This document shows, piece by piece, positions 42,651-51,776 of a stretch of 64,000 bases of DNA. The notes beneath the pieces are model-generated. The model was given only the letters and a program-made list of their open reading frames with translations. It made no database searches and had not been told where the DNA came from. Origin of the DNA: Falsigemmobacter faecalis (GTDB lineage Bacteria; Pseudomonadota; Alphaproteobacteria; Rhodobacterales; Rhodobacteraceae); the NCBI RefSeq assembly GCF_003863335.1, contig NZ_RRAZ01000009.1:62001-126000 (forward strand), written 5' to 3'. Made by a program: the position numbers and the translations under genes. Every line of letters starts with the position of its first letter. The stretch's first letter is position 1.

Positions 42651-44082
42651 GAACGGCGCGGGCAAATCCACCCTGGTAAAGATGATCTATGGCCTGGTGC
42701 AGCCCGATGCCGGTCAGATGGTGCTGCGCGGCGCGCCCTATCATCCGCACCGCCCCTCTGAGGCACGCCAGAAGGGCGTGGCCATGGTCTTCCAGCATTT
42801 CTCGCTCTTTGATGCGCTGAATGTGGCGGAAAACGTGGCGCTTGGGATGGAGAACCCGCCGCCCATGGGCGAGCTGGCCGGGCAGATCCGCAAGGTCTCA
42901 AGCACCTATGGCCTGCCCCTCGATCCCGCGCGTCTCGTGGGCGATCTCTCTGCCGGAGAACGGCAGCGCGTGGAAATCGTGCGCTGCCTGCTGCAGGATC
43001 CGAAGCTGCTCATTATGGATGAGCCGACTTCGGTGCTGACGCCCCAGGAGGTGGAGATCCTGTTCCGCACCCTGCGCCAGCTTTCGGCGGAAGGGACGGC
43101 GATCCTTTATATCTCGCATAAGCTCGAAGAGATCCGCAGCCTGTGCGACACCGCCACCATTCTGCGCCGGGGCAAGGTTGTCGCCTCCTGCAATCCGCGC
43201 GAGAAATCGGCCCGCGAACTGGCAGAGCTGATGGTCGGCCAGATCCTGACGCCCCCCGCCCGCGCTGAACACACCCCCGGTGAGCTGCGCCTTGAGGTGA
43301 GCGGGCTGTCGGTCGCCTCGCCCAATCCCTTCGGGACCTCGCTGAAAAACATCTCTTTCCAGCTGCGCGGCGGCGAAGTGCTGGGCATTGCAGGCGTCGC
43401 CGGCAATGGCCAGGACGAATTGCTGCTGGCGCTGTCGGGGGAGATCACCACCCAGGCCGGTCGCGTGAAGATCAAGGGCCAGCCCGCCGGGAACCTTGGC
43501 CCCAATGAGCGCCGCGCCCTGGGTCTGGTCTCGGCCCCCGAAGAGCGCCTCGGCCATGCCGCTGCCCCGGATATGAGCCTGTCAGAGAACGCGCTTCTCT
43601 CGGGTAACCTGCGCCAGGGGCTGTCATCGGGCGGCTTTATCAACTGGGCAAAGGTTGAAACCTTCGCCGCAGAGATCATCAAAGCCTTTGACGTCCGCAC
43701 CCCCGGCACCCATGTCGCGGCGCGCGCGCTTTCGGGCGGCAATCTGCAGAAATTCGTGCTCGGCCGGGAAATCCTGCAAAACCCCGATATCATTGTGGTC
43801 AACCAGCCGACCTGGGGCGTGGATGCGGCGGCCGCCGCCACCATCCGCCAGGCGCTGCTGGATCTGTCGGCCAAGGGCGCCGCTGTGGTCGTCATCAGCC
43901 AGGATCTCGATGAGCTTCTGGAAGTCGCCGACAGCTTTGCCGCGCTGAATGAAGGCAGCCTCAGCGCGCTGCGCCCCGCGCGCGGTCTGAGCGTGGATCA
44001 GATCGGCCTGATGATGGGCGGCGCGCATGGCCTGCCCGAGACCCCTGCCCTGGCCCCAAAACCTGAAGAGGCCCGCCTGTGA
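42526..44082 (+). CDS. ABC importer ATP-binding protein, BMP/nucleoside type
   Basis: Double ABC ATPase of 518 residues, the layout of nucleoside and sugar importers such as YufO. Domain one has LLGENGAGKSTLVK, signature LSAGERQRVEI and LLIMDEPTSVLTP. Domain two is degenerate at Walker A (IAGVAGNGQDELL) but retains LSGGNLQKFVLGREI, typical of this family. ATG 42526 has GGCGGAG about eight bases before it. It lies wholly past the conserved part of xdhC but overlaps its last 125 bases, and overlaps the first permease gene by four bases. Confidence 0.92.
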   Translation: MTSSTGPLLSLSGLTKAYPGVVANSDVSFSIGPGEIHALLGENGAGKSTLVKMIYGLVQPDAGQMVLRGAPYHPHRPSEARQKGVAMVFQHFSLFDALNVAENVALGMENPPPMGELAGQIRKVSSTYGLPLDPARLVGDLSAGERQRVEIVRCLLQDPKLLIMDEPTSVLTPQEVEILFRTLRQLSAEGTAILYISHKLEEIRSLCDTATILRRGKVVASCNPREKSARELAELMVGQILTPPARAEHTPGELRLEVSGLSVASPNPFGTSLKNISFQLRGGEVLGIAGVAGNGQDELLLALSGEITTQAGRVKIKGQPAGNLGPNERRALGLVSAPEERLGHAAAPDMSLSENALLSGNLRQGLSSGGFINWAKVETFAAEIIKAFDVRTPGTHVAARALSGGNLQKFVLGREILQNPDIIVVNQPTWGVDAAAAATIRQALLDLSAKGAAVVVISQDLDELLEVADSFAALNEGSLSALRPARGLSVDQIGLMMGGAHGLPETPALAPKPEEARL

Positions 44083-45167
44083 TCCGTCTGGAAAAACGCC
44101 CCACGCCGTCGCGGACCTGGGTCGCCGTTACCCCTGTTCTCGCTGTTCTGCTGACCATGATTGCCGGGGGCCTGATGTTCTGGGCGCTTGGCAAAAACCC
44201 CTTTGAGGCGATCCGCACGATCTTCTGGGATCCGCTTTTCAATGAGCAGTTCGCGGCCTATTCGCGCCCGCAGCTGCTGGTCAAAGCCGGTCCGCTGATC
44301 CTGATCGCCATTGGCCTCTCTCTGGGCTTCCGGGCCGGGATCTGGAACATCGGCGCTGAGGGTCAGTATATTATGGGCGCCATCGCCGGTGCGGCGGTCG
44401 GGCTTTATTTCTACCCCGAGCCCGGCTGGCATATCTTTCCGCTGATGGTGGCGGCGGGCCTTGTGGGCGGCATGCTCTGGGGGCTGATCCCGGGCCTTCT
44501 GAAGGTCTGGTTCGGCACCAATGAGATCCTCGTGTCGCTGCTGCTGGTCTATGTCGCGGAATCGCTGCTGGCGGCCATGGCCATCGGCAAGATGAAGAAC
44601 CCCGATGGCGGCGGCTTCCCCGGCTCGCGCAACTTCGCGAAATATGAGGCTTCGGCCAACCCGGAGCTGATCGCCGGAACCGGTATGCACCTTGGCGTCG
44701 TCACCGCCTTTATCGCGGTGATTGCGGCCTATGTGCTGCTGCAGCGCCATATGCTGGGCTATAACATCCGCCTGACCGGTCAGGCCCCGCGGGCGGCGCG
44801 CTTCTCGGGAGTCTCTCCGGCGGCGCTGGTGCTGATCTGCATGGGTGCCTCTGGCGCGCTGGCGGGCATGGCGGGGCTTTTTGAGGTCACGGGTCCGGGC
44901 GGTCAGATCAGCATCGACTTTGCTTCGGGCTATGGCTTTACGGCGGTGATCGTGGCGCTGCTCGGCCGTCTCAATCCGATCGGCATTCTGCTGGCGGGTC
45001 TGCTGCTGGCGCTGACCTATATCGGCGGTGAGCTGGCGCAGTTCATGCTGAGCCTGCCGAAAGCCTCGATCCAGGCCTTCCAGGGGATGCTTTTGTTCTT
45101 CCTGCTGGCGCTTGATCTTCTCTCTAACTACCGGATCCGTCTGGCCCGCCGTGAGGTTGCGCGATGA
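44079..45167 (+). CDS. ABC importer permease (BMP/nucleoside type), first
   Basis: Inner-membrane permease of 362 residues with about eight to ten helices. LGFRAGIWNIGAEGQYIMGAI is the diagnostic loop of the BPD_transp_2 group. TGQAPRAARFSGVSP, followed by GALAGMAGLFEVTGPGG, is the coupling-helix region that contacts the ATPase. The GTG start overlaps the ATPase stop, and its own stop overlaps the second permease by four bases. The two permeases should form a heterodimer. Confidence 0.92.
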   Translation: MIRLEKRPTPSRTWVAVTPVLAVLLTMIAGGLMFWALGKNPFEAIRTIFWDPLFNEQFAAYSRPQLLVKAGPLILIAIGLSLGFRAGIWNIGAEGQYIMGAIAGAAVGLYFYPEPGWHIFPLMVAAGLVGGMLWGLIPGLLKVWFGTNEILVSLLLVYVAESLLAAMAIGKMKNPDGGGFPGSRNFAKYEASANPELIAGTGMHLGVVTAFIAVIAAYVLLQRHMLGYNIRLTGQAPRAARFSGVSPAALVLICMGASGALAGMAGLFEVTGPGGQISIDFASGYGFTAVIVALLGRLNPIGILLAGLLLALTYIGGELAQFMLSLPKASIQAFQGMLLFFLLALDLLSNYRIRLARREVAR

Positions 45168-46096
45168 ACCTGTCTGCCATTGATTTCTGGATCCTGACGG
45201 CCTCGCTGATCGTCGCCTCGACGCCCATTCTGCTGGCGGGTCTGGGCGAGCTGGTGGTGGAACGCGCGGGCGTTCTCAACCTTGGTGTTGAGGGCATGAT
45301 GATCACCGGTGCCATCGCGGGCTTTGCCACGGCGGTGCATTCGGGAAGCCCGCTGATCGGCTTTGCCGGCGGCGCGGCGGCGGGGGCTGCCATGAGCCTG
45401 ATCTTCGCGGTGCTGACGCAATATCTGCTGGCCAATCAGATGGCGACGGGCCTTGCGCTGACGCTTTTTGGCTTGGGCTTCTCGGCGCTGGTGGGTCAGG
45501 GCTATGTGGGCGCGAAACCCCCGATGATGGGCAAGCTCGATCTTGGGCCGCTCTCGGATATTCCGGGCTTTGGCGTGGCCTTCTTCCGCCATGATCTGAT
45601 GGTTTACCTGAGCTTCGCGGCGGTGGTGGCGATCTGGTATTTCCTCAGCCGCACCCGCGCGGGCCTGGTGCTGCGCGCTGTGGGCGAGAACCACGATGCC
45701 GCCCATGCGCTTGGCTATAAAGTGGTCCGCATCCGCATCCTGGCCATCATGTTCGGCGGCGCCATGGCGGGCCTTGGCGGGGCCTATCTTTCGCTTATTC
45801 GTGTGCCGCTCTGGACCGAGGGCATGACCTCGGGCGCGGGCTGGATTGCGGTGGCGCTGGTGGTGTTTGCAAGCTGGAAACCCGGCCGCCTTCTGCTGGG
45901 TGCCTGGATTTTCGGCGGCATCACCGTTTTGCAGCTTAATCTTCAGGTGGCGGGCGTACAGATCCCGACGGAATATCTTTCCATGTCGCCCTACTTGATT
46001 ACGATCCTCGTTCTCGTGGTAATGTCTGCCATGGGAGGCAGGAAAGCAAAGGGTGCCCCTGGGGCCCTTGGCCGAAGCTTTCACGCAACACATTGA
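45164..46096 (+). CDS. ABC importer permease (BMP/nucleoside type), second
   Basis: Permease of 310 residues. STPILLAGLGELVVERAGVLNLG and VEGMMITGAIAGFA are the counterpart of the first permease's NIGAEGQ motif, here NLGVEGM. GLVLRAVGENHDAAHALGYKV is the coupling region. It has roughly eight to ten hydrophobic segments. The ATG overlaps the first permease stop. The gap to the binding-protein gene is 55 bases with no hairpin, so all four genes are likely one transcript, possibly with xdhABC. Confidence 0.92.
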   Translation: MNLSAIDFWILTASLIVASTPILLAGLGELVVERAGVLNLGVEGMMITGAIAGFATAVHSGSPLIGFAGGAAAGAAMSLIFAVLTQYLLANQMATGLALTLFGLGFSALVGQGYVGAKPPMMGKLDLGPLSDIPGFGVAFFRHDLMVYLSFAAVVAIWYFLSRTRAGLVLRAVGENHDAAHALGYKVVRIRILAIMFGGAMAGLGGAYLSLIRVPLWTEGMTSGAGWIAVALVVFASWKPGRLLLGAWIFGGITVLQLNLQVAGVQIPTEYLSMSPYLITILVLVVMSAMGGRKAKGAPGALGRSFHATH

Positions 46097-46151
46097 CTTT
46101 AGGCTATATCCGGGCAATTGCCCGGGAAACCCGCAACCCGGAGTATACCTG

Positions 46152-47240
46152 ATGATGCGCAAAACACTTCTTGCTACCGCTGCACTCGGCCTCGGCCTTG
46201 CCTTTGGGGGCACCGCTTCGGCCCAGGCGCTGGATAAAGCGAAAGCCTGCTTTATCTATGTCGGCCCGAAAAACGACGGTGGCTGGAGCCAGTATCACCA
46301 CGAAGCGGTGGAAAAGATGCAGGCGCATTACGGCGATAAAGTTGAAGTGCAGTATCAGGAATCGGTGCCGGAAGGTGCGGATGCTGAGCGCGTGATGAGC
46401 CAGATGGCGCTCTCGGGCTGCAACATCATTTTTGCAACCTCCTTTGGCTTCATGGATGCGACCAACAACGTTGCGGGCAAATTCCCGAACGTGAAGTTCG
46501 AGCATGCCACCGGCTACAAGCGCGAGCACGCCAACGTCTCAACCTATAACGCGCGCTTCTATGAAGGCCGCGCCGTCACCGCCACCATCGGTGGCCTGAT
46601 GACCAAGTCGAACAAACTGGGCTACATCGGCTCCTACCCGATCCCGGAAGTCATCATGGGCATCAACGCGGTCTATCTGGCGGCGAAAAAGGTGAACCCT
46701 GAGGTTGAGCTGTCGGTGGTCTGGGCTTTCTCGTGGTTCGACCCGGCCAAAGAGGCCGATGCGGCCAAGGCGCTGATCGATCAGGGCGTGGATGTGATCT
46801 TCTCGCATACCGATTCGACCGCGCCGCTGATTGAAGCGCAAAAAGCGGGCAATGTGACCGGTTTTGGTCAGGCGGCTGACATGCCGGAATTCGGGCCCTA
46901 CCCGCGCGTTTCTTCGATCATCGACGACTGGGCGCCCTATTACATCGAGCGCGTTGGCGCGGTTCTCGAAGGCAAATGGGAGCAGTCGGACCGCTGGGAC
47001 GGCATTGCTTCGGGCGAAGTCAAAATCGGCGAGTTCTCCTCGGCCGTGCCGGATGACGTGAAGGCGAAAGCTCAGGAAGTCATGGACGGCATCGTCGCGG
47101 GCACCCTGCACCCCTTCACCGGCCCGCTGAACAAGCAGGACGGCACCCAGTTCCTGAAAGAAGGCGAGACCATCTCTGACGCCGATCTGGCCGGTATGAT
47201 GTTCTACGTCGAAGGCATCAAAGGCGACATTCCGAAGTAA
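46152..47240 (+). CDS. BMP family periplasmic nucleoside/purine-binding protein
   Basis: Substrate-binding protein of 362 residues with a Sec signal (MMRKTLLATAALGLGLAFGGTASA, cut about residue 25) and no lipobox. Mature features of the Bmp/PnrA family are CFIYVGPKNDGGWSQYHH, SGCNIIFATSFGF, KLGYIGSYPIPEVIMGINA and FSHTDSTAPLIEAQ. PnrA relatives bind purine nucleosides; placement directly after xdhABC suggests a purine base or nucleoside as ligand, which is inference. ATG 46152 has CGGAG eight bases upstream; a second ATG follows directly. Confidence 0.92.
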   Translation: MMRKTLLATAALGLGLAFGGTASAQALDKAKACFIYVGPKNDGGWSQYHHEAVEKMQAHYGDKVEVQYQESVPEGADAERVMSQMALSGCNIIFATSFGFMDATNNVAGKFPNVKFEHATGYKREHANVSTYNARFYEGRAVTATIGGLMTKSNKLGYIGSYPIPEVIMGINAVYLAAKKVNPEVELSVVWAFSWFDPAKEADAAKALIDQGVDVIFSHTDSTAPLIEAQKAGNVTGFGQAADMPEFGPYPRVSSIIDDWAPYYIERVGAVLEGKWEQSDRWDGIASGEVKIGEFSSAVPDDVKAKAQEVMDGIVAGTLHPFTGPLNKQDGTQFLKEGETISDADLAGMMFYVEGIKGDIPK

Positions 47241-48452
<1,212 letters not shown>

Positions 48453-48472
48453 TCTGCCGGACCGACGACACA

Positions 48473-48500
48473 GAACGCGCCCTTCGGGGCGCGTTTTTTT
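48473..48500 (+). terminator. Intrinsic terminator after mdh
   Basis: Arms AACGCGCCC and GGGCGCGTT around TTCG, followed by TTTTT. With this hairpin, sucC most likely has its own promoter in the next 260 bases. Confidence 0.93.
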
Positions 48501-48625
48501 ATGGCCGCTGCCGGTCCCGCATGACCTTGCGGCAGGGCCTGGTTACCATCTGGTGAACACCCGTGATGCTGCTTTGCAGCAATTTCGCGACAGATTGACG
48601 CTGCGACGCAGTATGTCTCAGAATT

Positions 48626-48656
48626 TGTGATCACACGATTTTTCGACGTGATCACA
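48626..48656. promoter_or_regulatory. Paired palindromic operator candidates upstream of sucC
   Basis: TGTGATCAC at 48626-48634 and GTGATCACA at 48648-48656, with 13 bases between, form a perfect inverted repeat. Each half is also a palindrome around GTGATCAC, so the site equals two copies of one palindrome spaced 21 bp centre to centre, about two helical turns. It lies 108 bases ahead of the sucC ATG, after the mdh terminator. The binding protein is unknown; a dimeric repressor or activator of the suc genes is the simple guess. Confidence 0.55.
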
Positions 48657-48763
48657 TTGTGCTGAAATCCTGTGGGTAAAGGTCAAATCCAACCAAATGC
48701 TGTTTGTTTGCAAAGCAGTCTGTGCCATGACACGGCCAATTCCACCCAGGACAGGACTGTGAC

Positions 48764-49957
48764 ATGAACATTCACGAATACCAGGCCAAAGCGCTTCTGC
48801 GCACCTACGGCGTGCCGGTATCGGATGGCCGTATCGTGCTGAAAGCCGAAGACGCAAAGGCGCTTGCCGATGAGATGGGCGGCCCGCTCTGGGTGGTGAA
48901 ATCCCAGATCCACGCCGGCGGCCGTGGCAAGGGTAAATTCGTTGAGCCGGAAGCCGGCGAAAAAGGCGGCGTGCGTCTGGCCTTCTCGGCAGAAGATGCA
49001 GCTCTCTTTACCGGGCAGATGCTGGGCCGCACGCTTGTGACCCACCAGACCGGCCCGGCTGGCAAACAGGTCAACCGCATCTACCTCGAAGCCGGTTCGG
49101 ACATCTCGCGCGAGCTTTATCTTGCGCTGCTGGTGGACCGCCAGACCTCGCGCGTTTCCTTCGTCGTCTCGACCGAAGGCGGCATGGACATCGAGGAAGT
49201 CGCGGCCCATACCCCCGAGAAAATCGTCTCCTTCTCGGTCGATCCGGCCACCGGCATCCAGCCGTTCCACGGCCGCACCGTGGCTTTCGCGCTTGGCCTT
49301 GAAGGCAAAGCGATCAAGCAATGCGGTGATCTGATCAACAAGCTCTACAAGTTCTTCATCGAGAAGGACGCAGAGATGGTTGAGATCAACCCGCTGATCG
49401 TGACCACCGATGGCGATCTGAAAGCCCTCGACGCGAAAGTCGGTTTCGACAACAACGCGCTTTACCGTCAGCCCGAAATCGCCGCCCTGCGCGACGAGAC
49501 CGAGGAAGACAGCAAAGAGCTGGAAGCCTCGAAATACGACCTGAACTACATCGCACTCGACGGCGAAATCGGCTGCATGGTGAACGGTGCAGGTCTGGCG
49601 ATGGCCACCATGGACATCATCAAACTCTATGGCGCAGAACCGGCAAACTTCCTCGATGTGGGCGGCGGCGCCACCAAAGAGAAAGTGACCGAAGCCTTCA
49701 AGATCATCACCTCGGATCCGAACGTCAAAGGCATCCTCGTGAACATCTTTGGCGGCATCATGCGCTGCGACATCATCGCGGAAGGCATCCTGGCTGCCGT
49801 GAATGCTGTCGGCCTGCAGGTTCCGCTGGTTGTGCGCCTTGAGGGCACCAACGTGGAACTCGGCAAGAAGATCATCGCTGAATCCGGTCTGAACGTGATT
49901 GCTGCCGACAACCTGTCGGATGCTGCACAAAAGATCGTCAAAGCCGTTAAAGGCTGA
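48764..49957 (+). CDS. sucC: Succinyl-CoA synthetase beta subunit
   Basis: Binds nucleotide and, with SucD, converts succinyl-CoA to succinate with NTP formation. It has 397 residues, the standard length. [19 protein letters not shown] is the ATP-grasp start, [14 protein letters not shown] the nucleotide-binding lysine region, VEINPLIVT the metal-ligand segment, and [12 protein letters not shown] with [11 protein letters not shown] the C-terminal CoA-ligase domain. The ATG follows CAGGACAGGACTGTGAC. It is separated from sucD by an extra gene. Confidence 0.97.
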   Translation: MNIHEYQAKALLRTYGVPVSDGRIVLKAEDAKALADEMGGPLWVVKSQIHAGGRGKGKFVEPEAGEKGGVRLAFSAEDAALFTGQMLGRTLVTHQTGPAGKQVNRIYLEAGSDISRELYLALLVDRQTSRVSFVVSTEGGMDIEEVAAHTPEKIVSFSVDPATGIQPFHGRTVAFALGLEGKAIKQCGDLINKLYKFFIEKDAEMVEINPLIVTTDGDLKALDAKVGFDNNALYRQPEIAALRDETEEDSKELEASKYDLNYIALDGEIGCMVNGAGLAMATMDIIKLYGAEPANFLDVGGGATKEKVTEAFKIITSDPNVKGILVNIFGGIMRCDIIAEGILAAVNAVGLQVPLVVRLEGTNVELGKKIIAESGLNVIAADNLSDAAQKIVKAVKG

Positions 49958-49968
49958 GTGATCCGGGG

Positions 49969-50559
49969 ATGAGACTGACGTTCGCTCTGATGGCGGCTCT
50001 GGGACTGGCGGGGGGCAATACCCTGCCCGCCACGGCTCAGGCCCCGGCCCTGGTGTCACCGGGTCTGGTTGAGGTGCTCGGCAAAGTCGATGCGCTGGCG
50101 ACGGCCAAAGGGGCGGATCAGATTGAGGCGCTGATGGCTGTCTGCCTGACCATGGGGGCAACCCCGCAGGTCGTGGAGATGGTGCTTGGCGAGGCCGGGT
50201 GGACGCAGGACGCAGAGTTCAGTGACGAAATGCTCGTCATTCTGCGCTCTGCTGATCCTGACGCGAAGCTTTGGGTTCAGCTTGAACCTGAGGCGGAAAC
50301 CTGCGGCATTGGCACCTACAGCCTTGGCGGCGCGAAAGCGCATGAGCTGGCGACCGGTCTGCTGCGCCGCATTGATCCTGGCTTCAACACCGTCACTGAG
50401 GGCACTGGCACCGAATCCTGCACCAAATATGATCTTGCCAGCCCGCTTCCCGGCGGCGGTCAGATCTATGTGAGCGTGTTCGATGACAGCGGCGAAGAGT
50501 TCAGCTGCCTCCCCTCTCCCGATGTCAGTCTGACGACTTTTGCTTTCGTCAGCACTTAA
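49969..50559 (+). CDS. Secreted four-cysteine protein of unknown function
   Basis: Protein of 196 residues starting 11 bases past sucC. A Sec signal ([14 protein letters not shown], cleavage near TAQA, residue 24) is followed by a mature domain with four cysteines (AVCLTMG, ETCGIG, ESCTKYD, FSCLPS), compatible with two disulfides in the periplasm. No lipobox, no membrane helix afterwards and no catalytic motif recognised. The position between sucC and sucD with the same orientation implies co-expression with the TCA genes but not a shared job. RBS is GGGGATG-like (GATCCGGGG). Confidence 0.75.
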   Translation: MRLTFALMAALGLAGGNTLPATAQAPALVSPGLVEVLGKVDALATAKGADQIEALMAVCLTMGATPQVVEMVLGEAGWTQDAEFSDEMLVILRSADPDAKLWVQLEPEAETCGIGTYSLGGAKAHELATGLLRRIDPGFNTVTEGTGTESCTKYDLASPLPGGGQIYVSVFDDSGEEFSCLPSPDVSLTTFAFVST

Positions 50560-50633
50560 TTCACCGGGTGTGCGCATCCTGCGCGCGCCAGTCCGACCAA
50601 AAGCGCATGACGCGCAAAGACAAGGAGGCCAGC

Positions 50634-51518
50634 ATGGCCGTTCTCGTTAACAAAGCGACTAAGGTGATCTGTCAGGGCCTGACCGGCTCGCAGGGCACGT
50701 TCCACACCGAGCAGGCAATTGCTTACGGCACCCAGATGGTTGGCGGTGTGACCCCCGGCAAAGGCGGCACCACCCATATCGGTCTGCCGGTCTATAACTC
50801 GGTTCATGAAGCTGTGGCGCGCACTGGTGCGGATGCCTCGGTGATCTATGTGCCGCCGCCCTTCGCGGCCGACTCGATCATGGAAGCCATCGACGCGGAA
50901 GTGCCGCTGATCGTCTGCATCACCGAGGGCATTCCGGTGCTCGACATGATGAAAGTGAAGCGCGCGCTGCTGAACTCGAAGTCGCGTCTGATCGGGCCGA
51001 ACTGCCCGGGCGTCATGACGCCGGGTGAGTGCAAAATCGGCATCATGCCGGGCTCGATCTTCTCGCGTGGCTCGGTCGGCGTTGTGTCGCGTTCGGGCAC
51101 CCTGACCTATGAAGCCGTGAAACAGACCACCGATGTTGGCCTTGGCCAGTCCTCGGCTGTCGGCATCGGCGGCGACCCGATCAAAGGCACCGAGCACCTC
51201 GACGTGCTGGAGATGTTCCTGAACGATCCGGAAACCCAGTCGATCATCATGATCGGTGAAATCGGTGGCTCGGCCGAAGAAGAAGCCGCGGAATACCTCA
51301 AAGAGCAGAAGAAAAAAGGCCGCTGGAAGCCGACCGCCGGTTTCATCGCCGGCCGCACCGCTCCGGAAGGCCGCCGCATGGGCCACGCCGGTGCGATCGT
51401 CTCGGGCGGCAAGGGTGACGCGGAATCGAAGATCGAAGCCATGAAATCGGCTGGCATCATCGTCGCTGACAGCCCGGCCGGTCTCGGCGAAGCCGTGCTG
51501 AAAGCCATCAAGGGCTGA
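50634..51518 (+). CDS. sucD: Succinyl-CoA synthetase alpha subunit
   Basis: CoA-binding, phosphohistidine subunit paired with SucC, 294 residues. [21 protein letters not shown] is the CoA-binding start. [19 protein letters not shown] and [11 protein letters not shown] are signature segments, and the C-terminal [18 protein letters not shown] carries the phosphorylated histidine. ATG 50634 has AAGGAGG seven bases upstream; the 22-codon frame extension was rejected. Confidence 0.97.
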   Translation: MAVLVNKATKVICQGLTGSQGTFHTEQAIAYGTQMVGGVTPGKGGTTHIGLPVYNSVHEAVARTGADASVIYVPPPFAADSIMEAIDAEVPLIVCITEGIPVLDMMKVKRALLNSKSRLIGPNCPGVMTPGECKIGIMPGSIFSRGSVGVVSRSGTLTYEAVKQTTDVGLGQSSAVGIGGDPIKGTEHLDVLEMFLNDPETQSIIMIGEIGGSAEEEAAEYLKEQKKKGRWKPTAGFIAGRTAPEGRRMGHAGAIVSGGKGDAESKIEAMKSAGIIVADSPAGLGEAVLKAIKG

Positions 51519-51776
51519 TCTCAGCCCCCCCCTGGCGTCTTCGGGCGACTGATTGTATACCATGGGATGCGGCAGAGGCCTGCCGCATCCGACCCAAGGA
51601 CCGCTTTGCGGCACCTGCCCGACCGTTGCCACCGCGAAAGCCGGCCGCCGGAGGGGTGCAGTGCCAAAGACCGGCCCGCGCCAGAAATTCTCTGTTTTGC
51701 AGATCACCGCAAAGCAGCCCGCCCCGACCACGGGTCACGACGACCCCGCCCAAACTCGTTCCCGCGAGGTATCAGG
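51519..51776 (+). other. sucD-sucA intergenic region, 258 bases
   Basis: No terminator with a T tract was seen, so sucCD transcription may continue into sucA. An open frame from TTG 51553 ends at the sucA start (stop 51778-51780) but is Arg/Pro/Thr-rich without a recognised pattern, and I do not call it a gene. No palindrome like that upstream of sucC is present. Confidence 0.4.
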
